Below, piece after piece: positions 19,367 to 27,317 of a DNA stretch of 64,000 nucleotides. Positions within the stretch are counted from its first letter, which is position 1; each line of letters begins with the position of its first letter. The notes beneath the pieces were generated by a model, which was not told the DNA's origin, made no database searches, and saw only the letters and a list, made by a program, of their open reading frames with translations. The translations under genes and the position numbers were made by a program. Where the stretch lies: contig NZ_CP022522.1 in NCBI RefSeq assembly GCF_002850255.1, forward strand, positions 2,293,125-2,357,124. The letters run 5' to 3'. This stretch comes from Pseudoalteromonas sp. NC201 (GTDB lineage Bacteria; Pseudomonadota; Gammaproteobacteria; Enterobacterales; Alteromonadaceae).

Positions 19367-21187
19367 ATGAAACCAAGATTTAAGTTAAGTGTTGGCGCAC
19401 TCATTGTTGCCAGTACTTTTGCACTCTCTGCCTGCAAATCCACTGAAACTACAAATAAAGCGTTATCAGAAGCCGATGCAGTAGCATTTTTAGATAAGGC
19501 GTCAGAACAGTTGGTTGACCTTAACTTCCGCTCTAGCCGCTCAGCTTGGATTTACGCGAACTTTATTACTCACGATACCGCTTCATTTGCTGCGGACGTT
19601 AATGAGGAATACACCGCTGCGCTCGTGGAGCTTGCTAACCAAGCTGCACAATTTGATGGCTCGACGTTAAACGAAGATACTCGCCGCAAGCTTGACAAAT
19701 TGAAGCTAAACCTGACATTACCTGCACCAAAAGATGCTGACAAAACAGCGGAACTTGCAAAGCTCACTGCAGAGCTTGATGGTATGTACGGCAAGGGCAA
19801 ATACTGTAAAGATGATGGCACTTGCCTAAGCCTTGGCGACATGACGGCTAAGATGGCGAATAGTCGCGACTATGAAGAGCTTTTAGACATCTGGCAAGGT
19901 TGGCGAGAAGTGTCAAAGCCGATGCGTCCACTCTATGAAAAGCAAGTGGTACTTACCAATGAAGGTGCTAATGAGCTTGGCTACGCAGACACAGGCGCCA
20001 TGTGGCGCAGTAAGTACGACATGCCAGCGGACGACTTTGCAAAAGAACTTGACCGTACTTGGAACCAAGTAAAGCCGCTATATGATTCGCTGCACTGTCA
20101 TGTTAGAGCCAAGCTTGGCGAGAAATACGGCGAAGATAAAGTGCCTCAAGACCAGCCTATTCCTGCACACTTGCTTGGCAATATGTGGGCACAAAGCTGG
20201 GGCAATATCTATGACTTAGTCGCGCCAGAAAACGCAGATCCGGGTTATGATGTAACGGCGCTACTGGCTAAACACAATTACGACGAAATCAAAATGGTAA
20301 AAGGTGCAGAAAAGTTCTTCACCTCTATGGGTTTTGCCCCATTACCTGAGACTTTCTACGAACGTTCTTTATTTATTAAACCACAAGACCGCGACGTACA
20401 ATGTCATGCATCAGCATGGAACTTAGATGCCAAAGACGACCTACGCATCAAAATGTGTATCCAACGCACCGGTGAAGAGTTCTCAGTTATCCACCATGAA
20501 CTAGGCCATAACTTCTATCAGCGCGCTTACAATCAACAGCCTGTGTATTACCAAGAAAGTGCCAACGATGGCTTCCACGAAGCTATCGGCGACACCATCG
20601 CGCTATCTGTAACACCTGGCTACTTAAAGCAAATTGGTTTGTTGGATAACGTACCGGATGAGTCAAAAGATATCGGTCTATTGATGAAGATGGCACTCGA
20701 CAAAGTTGCATTTATTCCATTCGGTCTACTTGTCGACCAATGGCGCTGGAAAGTATTCTCTGGTGAGATTTCTCCAGCAGAGTACAACCAAGCGTGGTGG
20801 GAATTAAGAGAGAAATATCAAGGTGTTAAAGCACCAATTTCACGTACAGAAAATGACTTTGACCCAGGTGCAAAATACCACGTACCTGGTAATGTGCCTT
20901 ACACTCGTTACTTCCTAGCGCATATTTTGCAGTTCCAATTCCACAAATCACTTTGTGAAATTGCTGGAAGCAAAGAAGCCATTCACCGCTGTTCTGTTTA
21001 CAACTCGAAAGCAGCTGGTGAGCGTTTAAATGCCATGCTTGAAATGGGCAGCAGCAAACCTTGGCAACAAGCACTTAAAACGCTAACAGGTAAAGATGAA
21101 ATGGATGCAACAGCAGTACTTGACTACTTTGCACCATTGCAAAAATACCTAGATGAGCAAAATAAAGGCCGTAATTGCGGCTGGTAA
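19367..21187 (+). CDS. Peptidase M2 (angiotensin-converting-enzyme-like) lipoprotein
   Basis: A 606-residue zinc dicarboxypeptidase of family M2. The zinc site is HELGH at about 377-381 with the downstream glutamate in NDGFHEAIGD (about 405). C-terminal ACE motifs such as NVPYTRYFLAHILQFQF are intact. The N terminus is a lipoprotein signal with lipobox ALSAC, so the enzyme sits on the outer side of a membrane. The ATG at 19367 is preferred over a GTG 30 bp upstream because it begins the signal peptide. It should remove C-terminal dipeptides from periplasmic or environmental peptides. Confidence 0.93.
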   Translation: MKPRFKLSVGALIVASTFALSACKSTETTNKALSEADAVAFLDKASEQLVDLNFRSSRSAWIYANFITHDTASFAADVNEEYTAALVELANQAAQFDGSTLNEDTRRKLDKLKLNLTLPAPKDADKTAELAKLTAELDGMYGKGKYCKDDGTCLSLGDMTAKMANSRDYEELLDIWQGWREVSKPMRPLYEKQVVLTNEGANELGYADTGAMWRSKYDMPADDFAKELDRTWNQVKPLYDSLHCHVRAKLGEKYGEDKVPQDQPIPAHLLGNMWAQSWGNIYDLVAPENADPGYDVTALLAKHNYDEIKMVKGAEKFFTSMGFAPLPETFYERSLFIKPQDRDVQCHASAWNLDAKDDLRIKMCIQRTGEEFSVIHHELGHNFYQRAYNQQPVYYQESANDGFHEAIGDTIALSVTPGYLKQIGLLDNVPDESKDIGLLMKMALDKVAFIPFGLLVDQWRWKVFSGEISPAEYNQAWWELREKYQGVKAPISRTENDFDPGAKYHVPGNVPYTRYFLAHILQFQFHKSLCEIAGSKEAIHRCSVYNSKAAGERLNAMLEMGSSKPWQQALKTLTGKDEMDATAVLDYFAPLQKYLDEQNKGRNCGW

Positions 21188-21209
21188 TTGCTAGCAAATA
21201 GAGATTCAG

Positions 21210-21239
21210 AAACGGGCACACTCAATCGTGCCCGTTTTA
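21210..21239 (+). terminator. Intrinsic terminator after the M2 peptidase gene
   Basis: AAACGGGCAC (21210-21219) pairs with GTGCCCGTTT (21228-21237), followed by TAT. The stem is strong and the T tract modest. Confidence 0.88.
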
Positions 21240-21361
21240 TATTGGTTTAATTTTGTTACAGTTCAGTAACTTCCTTTTTTAGCGCCAATCATATACGCTC
21301 AAATCAAAATCAGCCTACCGCTCTGGCGGTGAGGTCTGTGTTGTCACATGCAAGGATCCTT

Positions 21362-22168
21362 ATGAATATAAAAAGAATTGGCCTAATAGCCATCTTTGAA
21401 TTGCAACGCTTGTTTGCAACGAAACGCGGATGGATAGCCATCGCCGCATTTGTTTTGGTTTGGTATGCTATTTTGCGCTACGCCATTGCAGAAGCGGTAT
21501 CCATTGTCAGCGACCCCAACTTCAAAAATATGATCCAGAGTTTTTCCGGCGTCGTTGGTATGCATCGTATTGCCCAGTGGCCTGAAATGGAACTTGCACT
21601 GTACTTAGTTTGGTCAATCTTTTTATTTCCTCTTTTTGTGATCTTTTCAAGCGCAGATCAAACTGTAGAAGATAGAACCCGCGGCACACTGAGATTTCTA
21701 ACCCTGCGCACATCTCGCGCGGAAATTGTTGTTGGCCGCTTTGTTGGGCAGGTATTCAATACGTTGCTGCTCATAGCGATTTCTGCTGTAGGTGCTTGGA
21801 TATTAATGGTGGTGCGCGACCCAAGCTTGTGGCTCACAGGGCTAAGTCGAGCGACATTAATTGTTTTAGAGCTAACGCTTATTACTGCGCCATTTATTGC
21901 CCTGATGTCTGTTGCTAATCACTTTGCTAACTCAAGCAAAATGAGTATGATTTACGCAATTTTAACCTACTTAACGCTCGCTACTTTGGTCGCTTTTGCA
22001 CTTGAGTACAGCGCTTACGCGGAGTATCTGTTTTATCTTTTTCCTGGATTCCAAGGCACAGAAACCATCGCACAAAATATCAACCTCTCTCGCTTTGCCA
22101 CACCGGTGCTGCATAGCCTCGTGTTAATTGCAATTAGTTGTGAACTATTAAGAAGGCGCACGCTATGA
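21362..22168 (+). CDS. ABC-2 type exporter permease
   Basis: A 268-residue polytopic protein with about six membrane segments and a cytoplasmic N terminus containing FELQRLFATKRGW, the usual start of ABC-2 permeases. The coupling region DQTVEDRTRGTLRFLTLRTSRAEIVVGRF resembles NosY/YhaP-type permeases. The ATG at 21362 has AAGGATCC before it, while the frame also opens at an upstream GTG (21329). Its end overlaps the ATPase start by four bases (ATGA), so the two are translationally coupled. Substrate unknown. Confidence 0.88.
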   Translation: MNIKRIGLIAIFELQRLFATKRGWIAIAAFVLVWYAILRYAIAEAVSIVSDPNFKNMIQSFSGVVGMHRIAQWPEMELALYLVWSIFLFPLFVIFSSADQTVEDRTRGTLRFLTLRTSRAEIVVGRFVGQVFNTLLLIAISAVGAWILMVVRDPSLWLTGLSRATLIVLELTLITAPFIALMSVANHFANSSKMSMIYAILTYLTLATLVAFALEYSAYAEYLFYLFPGFQGTETIAQNINLSRFATPVLHSLVLIAISCELLRRRTL

Positions 22169-23058
22169 GTAGCATTATTGAAGTTAATAATTTAGTGAAA
22201 GAGTATGGACGAAAGCGCGCACTAGATAACGTATCTTTTACCCTAAACGCAGGTTCACCCATTGCGCTTGTTGGCCCAAATGGTGCGGGTAAAACCACCC
22301 TTTTTAGCACACTTTGTGGGTATCTAAATGCAGATGCAGGCAATGTTCAGATTTTAGGTCACAAACCTGGCAGCGCTGCACTTTTTGGTCGCCTTGCCGC
22401 ACTTCCACAGGATGCTCAGCTTGATCCAAGGTTTTCTGTCAGTAATCAGCTACGTTTATACGGACAACTTCAAGGTTTAGATGCGAAAGCGGCCGAGAGT
22501 GAAACGCACAGAGTGCTTGCGCTTGTAGACCTCAAAGACTGTTATCACGCCAAACCTCATGAGTTATCTCATGGCATGCGAAAACGTATCTGTATTGCCC
22601 AAACGCTACTTTCAAAGCCTGAAATTGTACTACTTGACGAAGCCACGGCTGGATTAGATCCCGTGAATGCTCGTGAGATCAGAAACCTAGTAAAAAGGCT
22701 TCAATCTGAAACGACTTTTATTTTGAGTTCACACGATTTAGTAGAACTCGATGATTTGTGCGATCAGGTATTACATTTACAGCATGGTAAATTAACCGCA
22801 GTTGACCGCATCCAAGAAGCGGAACTTGCCACGCTGACAGTAAAACTTAAAGAGTCTGGCACCGGTAGTCACATAGCGCTTTTGAAAACCTTACAAGGCG
22901 TTGAAGAGGTGACAGTAAATGCCAGTGGCGCCCTGCTTATTGAGTACCGTAGCGGCCAACAGGTTGATATTGACGTACTCCAACTTTGCCGTGAACAGGG
23001 TTGGCGTTACAAGTCGTTAGTTAATGGTAAAACACTAGAAGATGAACTGTTCGGCTAG
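22165..23058 (+). CDS. ABC transporter ATP-binding protein
   Basis: A 297-residue ATPase with Walker A GPNGAGKTT (about 33-41), signature ELSHGMRKRICIAQ, Walker B EIVLLDEATAGLD and the switch histidine in LSSHDLVELDD. A C-terminal extension of about 90 residues follows the nucleotide-binding domain, as in NosF/CcmA-like exporters. It pairs with the permease gene just upstream. A complete transporter would be a 2+2 assembly. The cargo cannot be told from the sequence. Confidence 0.92.
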   Translation: MSSIIEVNNLVKEYGRKRALDNVSFTLNAGSPIALVGPNGAGKTTLFSTLCGYLNADAGNVQILGHKPGSAALFGRLAALPQDAQLDPRFSVSNQLRLYGQLQGLDAKAAESETHRVLALVDLKDCYHAKPHELSHGMRKRICIAQTLLSKPEIVLLDEATAGLDPVNAREIRNLVKRLQSETTFILSSHDLVELDDLCDQVLHLQHGKLTAVDRIQEAELATLTVKLKESGTGSHIALLKTLQGVEEVTVNASGALLIEYRSGQQVDIDVLQLCREQGWRYKSLVNGKTLEDELFG

Positions 23059-23080
23059 CGCACGGTTAGTTTAGTAAATT

Positions 23081-23106
23081 AAAAAAGCCTGCATCTTACA
23101 GGCTTT
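23081..23106. terminator. Bidirectional terminator between the ABC ATPase and the M56 gene
   Basis: AAAGCCTG (23084-23091) pairs with CAGGCTTT (23099-23106). On the minus strand six T residues follow, so it best ends the M56 transcript, but it can also serve the ABC genes. Confidence 0.85.
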
Positions 23107-23116
23107 CTTAAATGAT

Positions 23117-24730
23117 TTATAACTTCGCCAGTAACAAAGAGCCGGGTCGAGGTAAGCGAGGTAATATTGCCGGCGTTTTCGCATAATCCGCAGGTAAACG
23201 CTCTTTCAACTCGTTCACCTTTGTTTGGTTATTCAGTTTTTCGTATGCATAGTATCTTAGGATATCTTGATATGTTTGATTTTCAGCGCTGGTTACAACA
23301 TCACTGTTTAATACAGCTAATGCTTTATCGTAGTCTGCCATTTCAATGTAAGCGCGTGCCAAATCAGTAGCGCTACCGATTTGAAAGCGACTTTGCATTT
23401 TTTCAGATAAACTCTCTAGTTGCTCTGCTGCCTGCTGATGTTGCCCAAGGTGCATATAAGCTGATGCCAATCTGTTTTTTAAAAATGGCGGTTGAGTAGA
23501 GCCTTCAGGAAACCAATTAGTGTAAGCGGTCAAGATTGCTTCGTGTTGACCTAGCTTATGATAGGTTTGGTCGAGCAAGGTAAAGCTTTTAACTTTGATA
23601 TCCAGCTCTTCAAAACCATTCAACGAACGGCGGTTACTATGCCAATTTAAAATGTGTGAAACCGCTGCTGTTAGCTGTGCTTCATCATCCGATTTCGCAC
23701 CTTTCGCCCCAGCGAGTAGTTCCTTTAATTGCTGTTGATATCGCGCAGAATTTTCACTCTTTTGTTTACTCGCTTCTTGTGTTACCTGCTTTTCAGAGAC
23801 GATTTGGTTAGCAGCTAAGGCACCACAAGATAGTGCTGCCGTGATAATCATTAAATGGGATAATTTCATTTTCTTTTCCTTGTTTAGTGTTTTAACTCTT
23901 TGAATATTGAAACTTTTCGAGTGAGATACGGCTAATACTGAATGACCTAATGACGCATGTTCATACCGGTATTGATGTTCGGACAACAGTAAACTGGCCA
24001 AATCGTATCTATATTTATCACTCAGTTTTTCCATACAGCTTTCATCGCAGCTGAGTTCGATTTGTTGTCGCGCCAAATTTGCTAACAACAAACAGAATGG
24101 ATTCCAAAAGAAGACGCTTTCAGTCGCACATATTAGCCATAACCAATATGTGTCCTTATGCTTGATATGCGTTAACTCATGCTCAATCACGGAATCGAGT
24201 TCTGGTCGACCTTTCATCTTAAAATCTAACCAAATGGTGTGCTGTAATGGGCCTGTCGTAATTGCTGGGGTACTCAATTCTGTAAATTTTACGGTGCAAG
24301 ACGTGTGTAGATATTGATGCTCTTCACTGGTGTAGGCGCCCTTTTCGATGCCTCTTAGTAATCTTTTATACGACAACACTCTCGCTAGAAATAGTCCTCC
24401 ACCTACCACTGTCAGAAATACAAACAAATTTGAAAACACTTGGTTTATGGTATAGCCAGAAAGCCAGTTTGATTCGGTTTGCAAAGTGGTTTGCTTGATG
24501 CTGTTCGGTGGAGTTGACCCTGAATCTGAAATAGAACTTACCTCAATAGTGTAAAGCTCTAGATCTATTAAAAAAGGGGGTGGGGAAAGTTGCTGCCATG
24601 GAATTAGCCAACTCAATAACCCTACTACCAACACATAAAAGCGCGTTCGTGCAGGCGCAGTTTTCAGAAAATAGCAGCTAGTCAAACTAAACATGCTGAG
24701 CAAGCTTGCGGTGAGTAAGTAATCAAACAT
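23117..24730 (-). CDS. BlaR1-like M56 membrane metallopeptidase with C-terminal TPR-like region
   Basis: A 537-residue protein with membrane segments near residues 1-22, 31-48, 98-118 and 291-308. The zinc site is HELTH at 184-188, with the third ligand probably in IELSCDESC (about 224-232). In BlaR1 and MecR1 this cytoplasmic peptidase cleaves or inactivates the BlaI/MecI repressor. Here the extracellular C terminus (about 310-537) is not a penicillin-binding domain. It is helical with TPR-like pairs (LASAYMHLGQHQQAAEQLE, LARAYIEMADYDKALAVLN). The sensed signal is therefore probably not a beta-lactam. It starts right at the BlaI stop and is co-transcribed. Confidence 0.9.
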   Translation of the reverse strand: MFDYLLTASLLSMFSLTSCYFLKTAPARTRFYVLVVGLLSWLIPWQQLSPPPFLIDLELYTIEVSSISDSGSTPPNSIKQTTLQTESNWLSGYTINQVFSNLFVFLTVVGGGLFLARVLSYKRLLRGIEKGAYTSEEHQYLHTSCTVKFTELSTPAITTGPLQHTIWLDFKMKGRPELDSVIEHELTHIKHKDTYWLWLICATESVFFWNPFCLLLANLARQQIELSCDESCMEKLSDKYRYDLASLLLSEHQYRYEHASLGHSVLAVSHSKSFNIQRVKTLNKEKKMKLSHLMIITAALSCGALAANQIVSEKQVTQEASKQKSENSARYQQQLKELLAGAKGAKSDDEAQLTAAVSHILNWHSNRRSLNGFEELDIKVKSFTLLDQTYHKLGQHEAILTAYTNWFPEGSTQPPFLKNRLASAYMHLGQHQQAAEQLESLSEKMQSRFQIGSATDLARAYIEMADYDKALAVLNSDVVTSAENQTYQDILRYYAYEKLNNQTKVNELKERLPADYAKTPAILPRLPRPGSLLLAKL

Positions 24731-25122
24731 TAGTCGCTCTCTTTCTTCTGTTTTTTGCTCTTAAGTAGGTTTTGTAAATACTCAATATCATCATCGTCTA
24801 AACTCTCTTCTTTAATGAAATGAGCTATCAGGCTGCGTGAACTACCTTTAAAAAAGCGATCCATAAAACGCGGTGTTGCCTGCTGTGAAAGCGCTTGCTG
24901 AGTCACTTTTGCTTGATAGACGATTGACCTCCCCTGCTGACCACAGCGCTCGACCGCACCTTTTTGCTCTAGTCGATCTACGATTGTTTTGACTGTGTTA
25001 TAAGCCACTTTTTTTGTTCTTGTATCATCTGCAAGAAGATATTTATGAAGCTCACTGGCAGTACATGCATTTTGTTGCCAAAGTAACTTCATCACGTCTA
25101 ATTCAAATTCACTTAGTTTCAC
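24730..25122 (-). CDS. BlaI/MecI-family transcriptional repressor
   Basis: A 130-residue winged-helix repressor (ELDVMKLLWQQNACTASELHKYL, then YNTVKTIVDRLEQKGAVER). The C-terminal dimerisation part ends in an acidic then basic tail (LDDDDIEY, KSKKQKKESD). It is the first gene of a two-gene operon with the M56 peptidase that should inactivate it. Two 14-bp palindromic operators overlap and follow its promoter, so it almost certainly represses itself. No beta-lactamase gene is nearby. Confidence 0.93.
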   Translation of the reverse strand: MKLSEFELDVMKLLWQQNACTASELHKYLLADDTRTKKVAYNTVKTIVDRLEQKGAVERCGQQGRSIVYQAKVTQQALSQQATPRFMDRFFKGSSRSLIAHFIKEESLDDDDIEYLQNLLKSKKQKKESD

Positions 25123-25136
25123 TTATCACCTCTACC

Positions 25137-25193
25137 ACTACATTTGTAGTTTTAAACCACTACAAATGTAGTTGTTGGTACCCATGAAGTCAA
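25137..25193 (-). promoter_or_regulatory. BlaI-type operator pair and promoter
   Basis: Two 14-bp palindromes, ACTACATTTGTAGT (25137-25150) and ACTACAAATGTAGT (25159-25172), match the TACA-n-TGTA operator type of BlaI/MecI. Reading leftwards, TTGACT (25193-25188) and TACATT (25170-25165) form a -35/-10 pair with a 17-bp spacer. The -10 lies inside the upstream operator and the other operator covers the start of transcription. This is a classical repressor layout. Confidence 0.88.
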
Positions 25194-25487
25194 CTAGAAA
25201 TTTTTGGTGAAAAAACAGAAGGTGAAGCTATACATGAAAGCAGCATTACCTTGGAGAAAAGTGAGGGTGTGCAACAACTCCCCCAAAAAGCGCATTTTGC
25301 GTTCCTTGGTTAAAGATCATAACAACTCAAATTAGGGTAAAGTGAGACTCAAGTTTTAGCTACAACTAAAGCTCTCTGTGTTGTAGTTCTATTGAACGCT
25401 GATAGATGATGAACGTGATGAACGCAGACACCCGTGATGAACGCAGACACCCACCGCTAATGTATTAAAGCGTTTGTATGGTATAGA
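25194..25487. other. Intergenic region, mostly featureless
   Basis: It contains the 19-bp tandem repeat listed separately and a 33-codon open frame (25234-25335) that I do not believe. Otherwise nothing is recognised. Confidence 0.4.
25415..25452. repeat. Exact 19-bp tandem repeat
   Basis: GTGATGAACGCAGACACCC occurs twice head to tail (25415-25433 and 25434-25452). The second copy continues into GACACCCACC (25446-25455), the same motif seen at 26064-26073 before the RAYT transposase, so these are probably REP-type sequences. Confidence 0.85.
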
Positions 25488-25952
25488 TTACCCGTGGTGT
25501 CGACGAATGTGCGTAATTAAGCCCTCTTTATTAAACTCAAGTGAAACAATATTGGTTTTACTATACTCAATCGCTTTATCTAAATGAGTAGGCTTTACTT
25601 TACCTGATTCGGTCATTTTTACAAAGACGACATCAGCGCCAACCATTACCTCATTTATTTCTATTGAACTATGGATGATTTCATCTTTTAATTTATTAAT
25701 CATATCCTCTCGGAGTTTAGATTTATCTGTATAAGTAAATCTAAATTTGACGTGTTCATCGATAAAGTCGTCAGAAAGCAATGAGATATAGTTCTCTATT
25801 TCTTTAATTGTTGAATTGGGTTGTTGACGCGCATTTTTTGCCGCTACAAATACTTTTGCTTTCTCAATTAGTTGCTCTGATGTGAAATTATCATGTGCAC
25901 TACTAGAAAATGAAAAAAGAAAACAAAATAACACTAATATAAATTTATTCAC
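25488..25952 (-). CDS. Secreted NTF2-like (SnoaL/DUF4440-type) protein
   Basis: A 154-residue protein with a signal peptide (KFILVLFCFLFSFSSSAHD) and a short domain whose spacing (IENYISLLSDDFIDEHVKF, MVGADVVFVKMTESGKV, SLEFNKEGLITHIRRHHG) resembles the NTF2/SnoaL cone fold. I chose the GTG at 25952 because AGGAAGG stands eight bases before it; an ATG 42 bp upstream is also in frame. It is flanked on both sides by GACACCCACC repeat motifs. Function unknown; family assignment is by pattern only. Confidence 0.65.
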   Translation of the reverse strand: MNKFILVLFCFLFSFSSSAHDNFTSEQLIEKAKVFVAAKNARQQPNSTIKEIENYISLLSDDFIDEHVKFRFTYTDKSKLREDMINKLKDEIIHSSIEINEVMVGADVVFVKMTESGKVKPTHLDKAIEYSKTNIVSLEFNKEGLITHIRRHHG

Positions 25953-26063
25953 GGTTTTTTCCTTCCTGCTATACCTAGAAATAATGAATCCCACACTGTG
26001 CTAGTCTCCATTTCTGTGGGTTATCTTAAAGCCAGTGCCATAAAGCTAAATCGCCAAATCGCT

Positions 26064-26073
26064 GACACCCACC
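26064..26073. repeat. REP-like motif, left of the RAYT transposase
   Basis: GACACCCACC, in inverted orientation to GGTGGGTG at 27310-27317 on the other side of the transposase gene. This inverted flanking is typical for REP-associated tyrosine transposases. Confidence 0.55.
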
Positions 26074-26144
26074 ACTAATTTGCACCTTCCTAAGATACCG
26101 CCTACGCTTTAATTCTGCACTCAAAGGATTGAGGAAAACAAACT

Positions 26145-27116
26145 ATGGCTACTGCCCGTAAAAAACAAATCAGTTTAACCGACACCAAATACTACCACTG
26201 TATCTCCCGCTGCGTAAGGCGCGCGTTTCTGTGCGGTGAAGATAGATTTACCGGAAAATCATACGAACACCGCCGGGATTGGGTTGAAGAAAAGCTCCTG
26301 ATGTTGGGTTCCGTGTTTTGTATTGATATTTGTGCTTATGCCGTGATGAGTAATCACACTCATATTGTTTTATATGTTGATGATACAAAGGCTAAGCGTC
26401 TGTCGGATGAAGCGATTTTGATACGGTGGCACAAGTTGTTTAAAGGTAATTGGATAAGCCGTAAATTTACAGAAGGTGAGCCACTCAATGAGTCGGAGCA
26501 ATTGATGCTAGATGAGCTGGTTGATAAGTACAGGGGAAGACTAGCGGATATTAGTTGGTTTATGCGGGTGCTTAACGAAGACATCGCCCGCCGAGCAAAT
26601 AAAGAAGATAACTGTACAGGCCGATTTTGGGAAGGACGATTTAAATCCCAAGCATTACTGGATGAAGCAGCACTGGCTGCTTGTTTGGCATATGTAGACT
26701 TAAACCCCATTAGAGCCAAAATCGCCGCAACGCCTGAAACCTCAGACTACACCAGTATCAAAAAACGCATAGACCATGCAAAATTAGGTAAACAACCAAA
26801 AAGCCTACTACGCTTTGCAGGCAGCCCACGAAAACATATGCCTAAAGGCCTTCCTTTTGAACTCAAGTCCTATATTGAATTAGTTGAGCTCACGGGCCAG
26901 TGTATTCGAGCCGATAAACACGGTTATATCTTTGAGTCTCAGCCTATTCTCACTCGACTAAATATCGGACCGGAGAACTGGATAAAACTTACTACGCAAT
27001 TTTCACGGGTATTCCACGGTGCAGTTGGTCGAGAGCGGACAATAACCGCTTACTGCGAAACACTTCAAAAACGACGACGGACAAACCTAACAAACTGCGA
27101 GCGTTTGTTGGCTTAG
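26145..27116 (+). CDS. REP-associated tyrosine transposase (RAYT, Y1/IS200-like)
   Basis: A 323-residue single-strand transposase of the Y1 HUH class. The metal-binding pair is in MSNHTHIVLYV (about 66-76), and the catalytic tyrosine is in CLAYVDLNPIRAKI (about 184-197). CTGRFWEGRFKSQ lies between them, the usual RAYT signature. IS200/IS605 proteins are about 150 residues, so the long C-terminal part also points to RAYT. A good ribosome site is not obvious. It is flanked by inverted GACACCCACC and GGTGGGTG motifs, its probable REP substrates. Confidence 0.9.
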   Translation: MATARKKQISLTDTKYYHCISRCVRRAFLCGEDRFTGKSYEHRRDWVEEKLLMLGSVFCIDICAYAVMSNHTHIVLYVDDTKAKRLSDEAILIRWHKLFKGNWISRKFTEGEPLNESEQLMLDELVDKYRGRLADISWFMRVLNEDIARRANKEDNCTGRFWEGRFKSQALLDEAALAACLAYVDLNPIRAKIAATPETSDYTSIKKRIDHAKLGKQPKSLLRFAGSPRKHMPKGLPFELKSYIELVELTGQCIRADKHGYIFESQPILTRLNIGPENWIKLTTQFSRVFHGAVGRERTITAYCETLQKRRRTNLTNCERLLA

Positions 27117-27236
27117 CAAAACTCACATTCTCAACGCTAGAATTTCTTACTGTTGTATTTACAGCGCTTTGTCGTGCGCGATAACCCGGTTTTAGTGTAG
27201 AGATACGCTTACCCGCCAAAGGTCACCCTATCTAAA

Positions 27237-27317
27237 AACGCTTTTGTCCATCCTCGTTTAAGTGTTTCCGTACTTTTAAATCTTACTTGCCAGCATAGAT
27301 ACAAATGATGGTGGGTG
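27237..27317. repeat. Repeat B, copy 1 (REP-type, ends in GTGGGTG)
   Basis: About 80 bp, similar to 28843-28926. Shared blocks include CGTTTAAGTGTTTCCGTACT and CCAGCATAGATACAAAT. The copy ends in GATGGTGGGTG directly before the IS110-type element. Confidence 0.75.

Noticed and set aside
25234..25335. A 33-codon frame (MKAALPWRKVRVCNN start) between the BlaI promoter and the NTF2-like gene
   Set aside because: It is short, has only a distant ribosome site, and matches no family I know. It may be chance.
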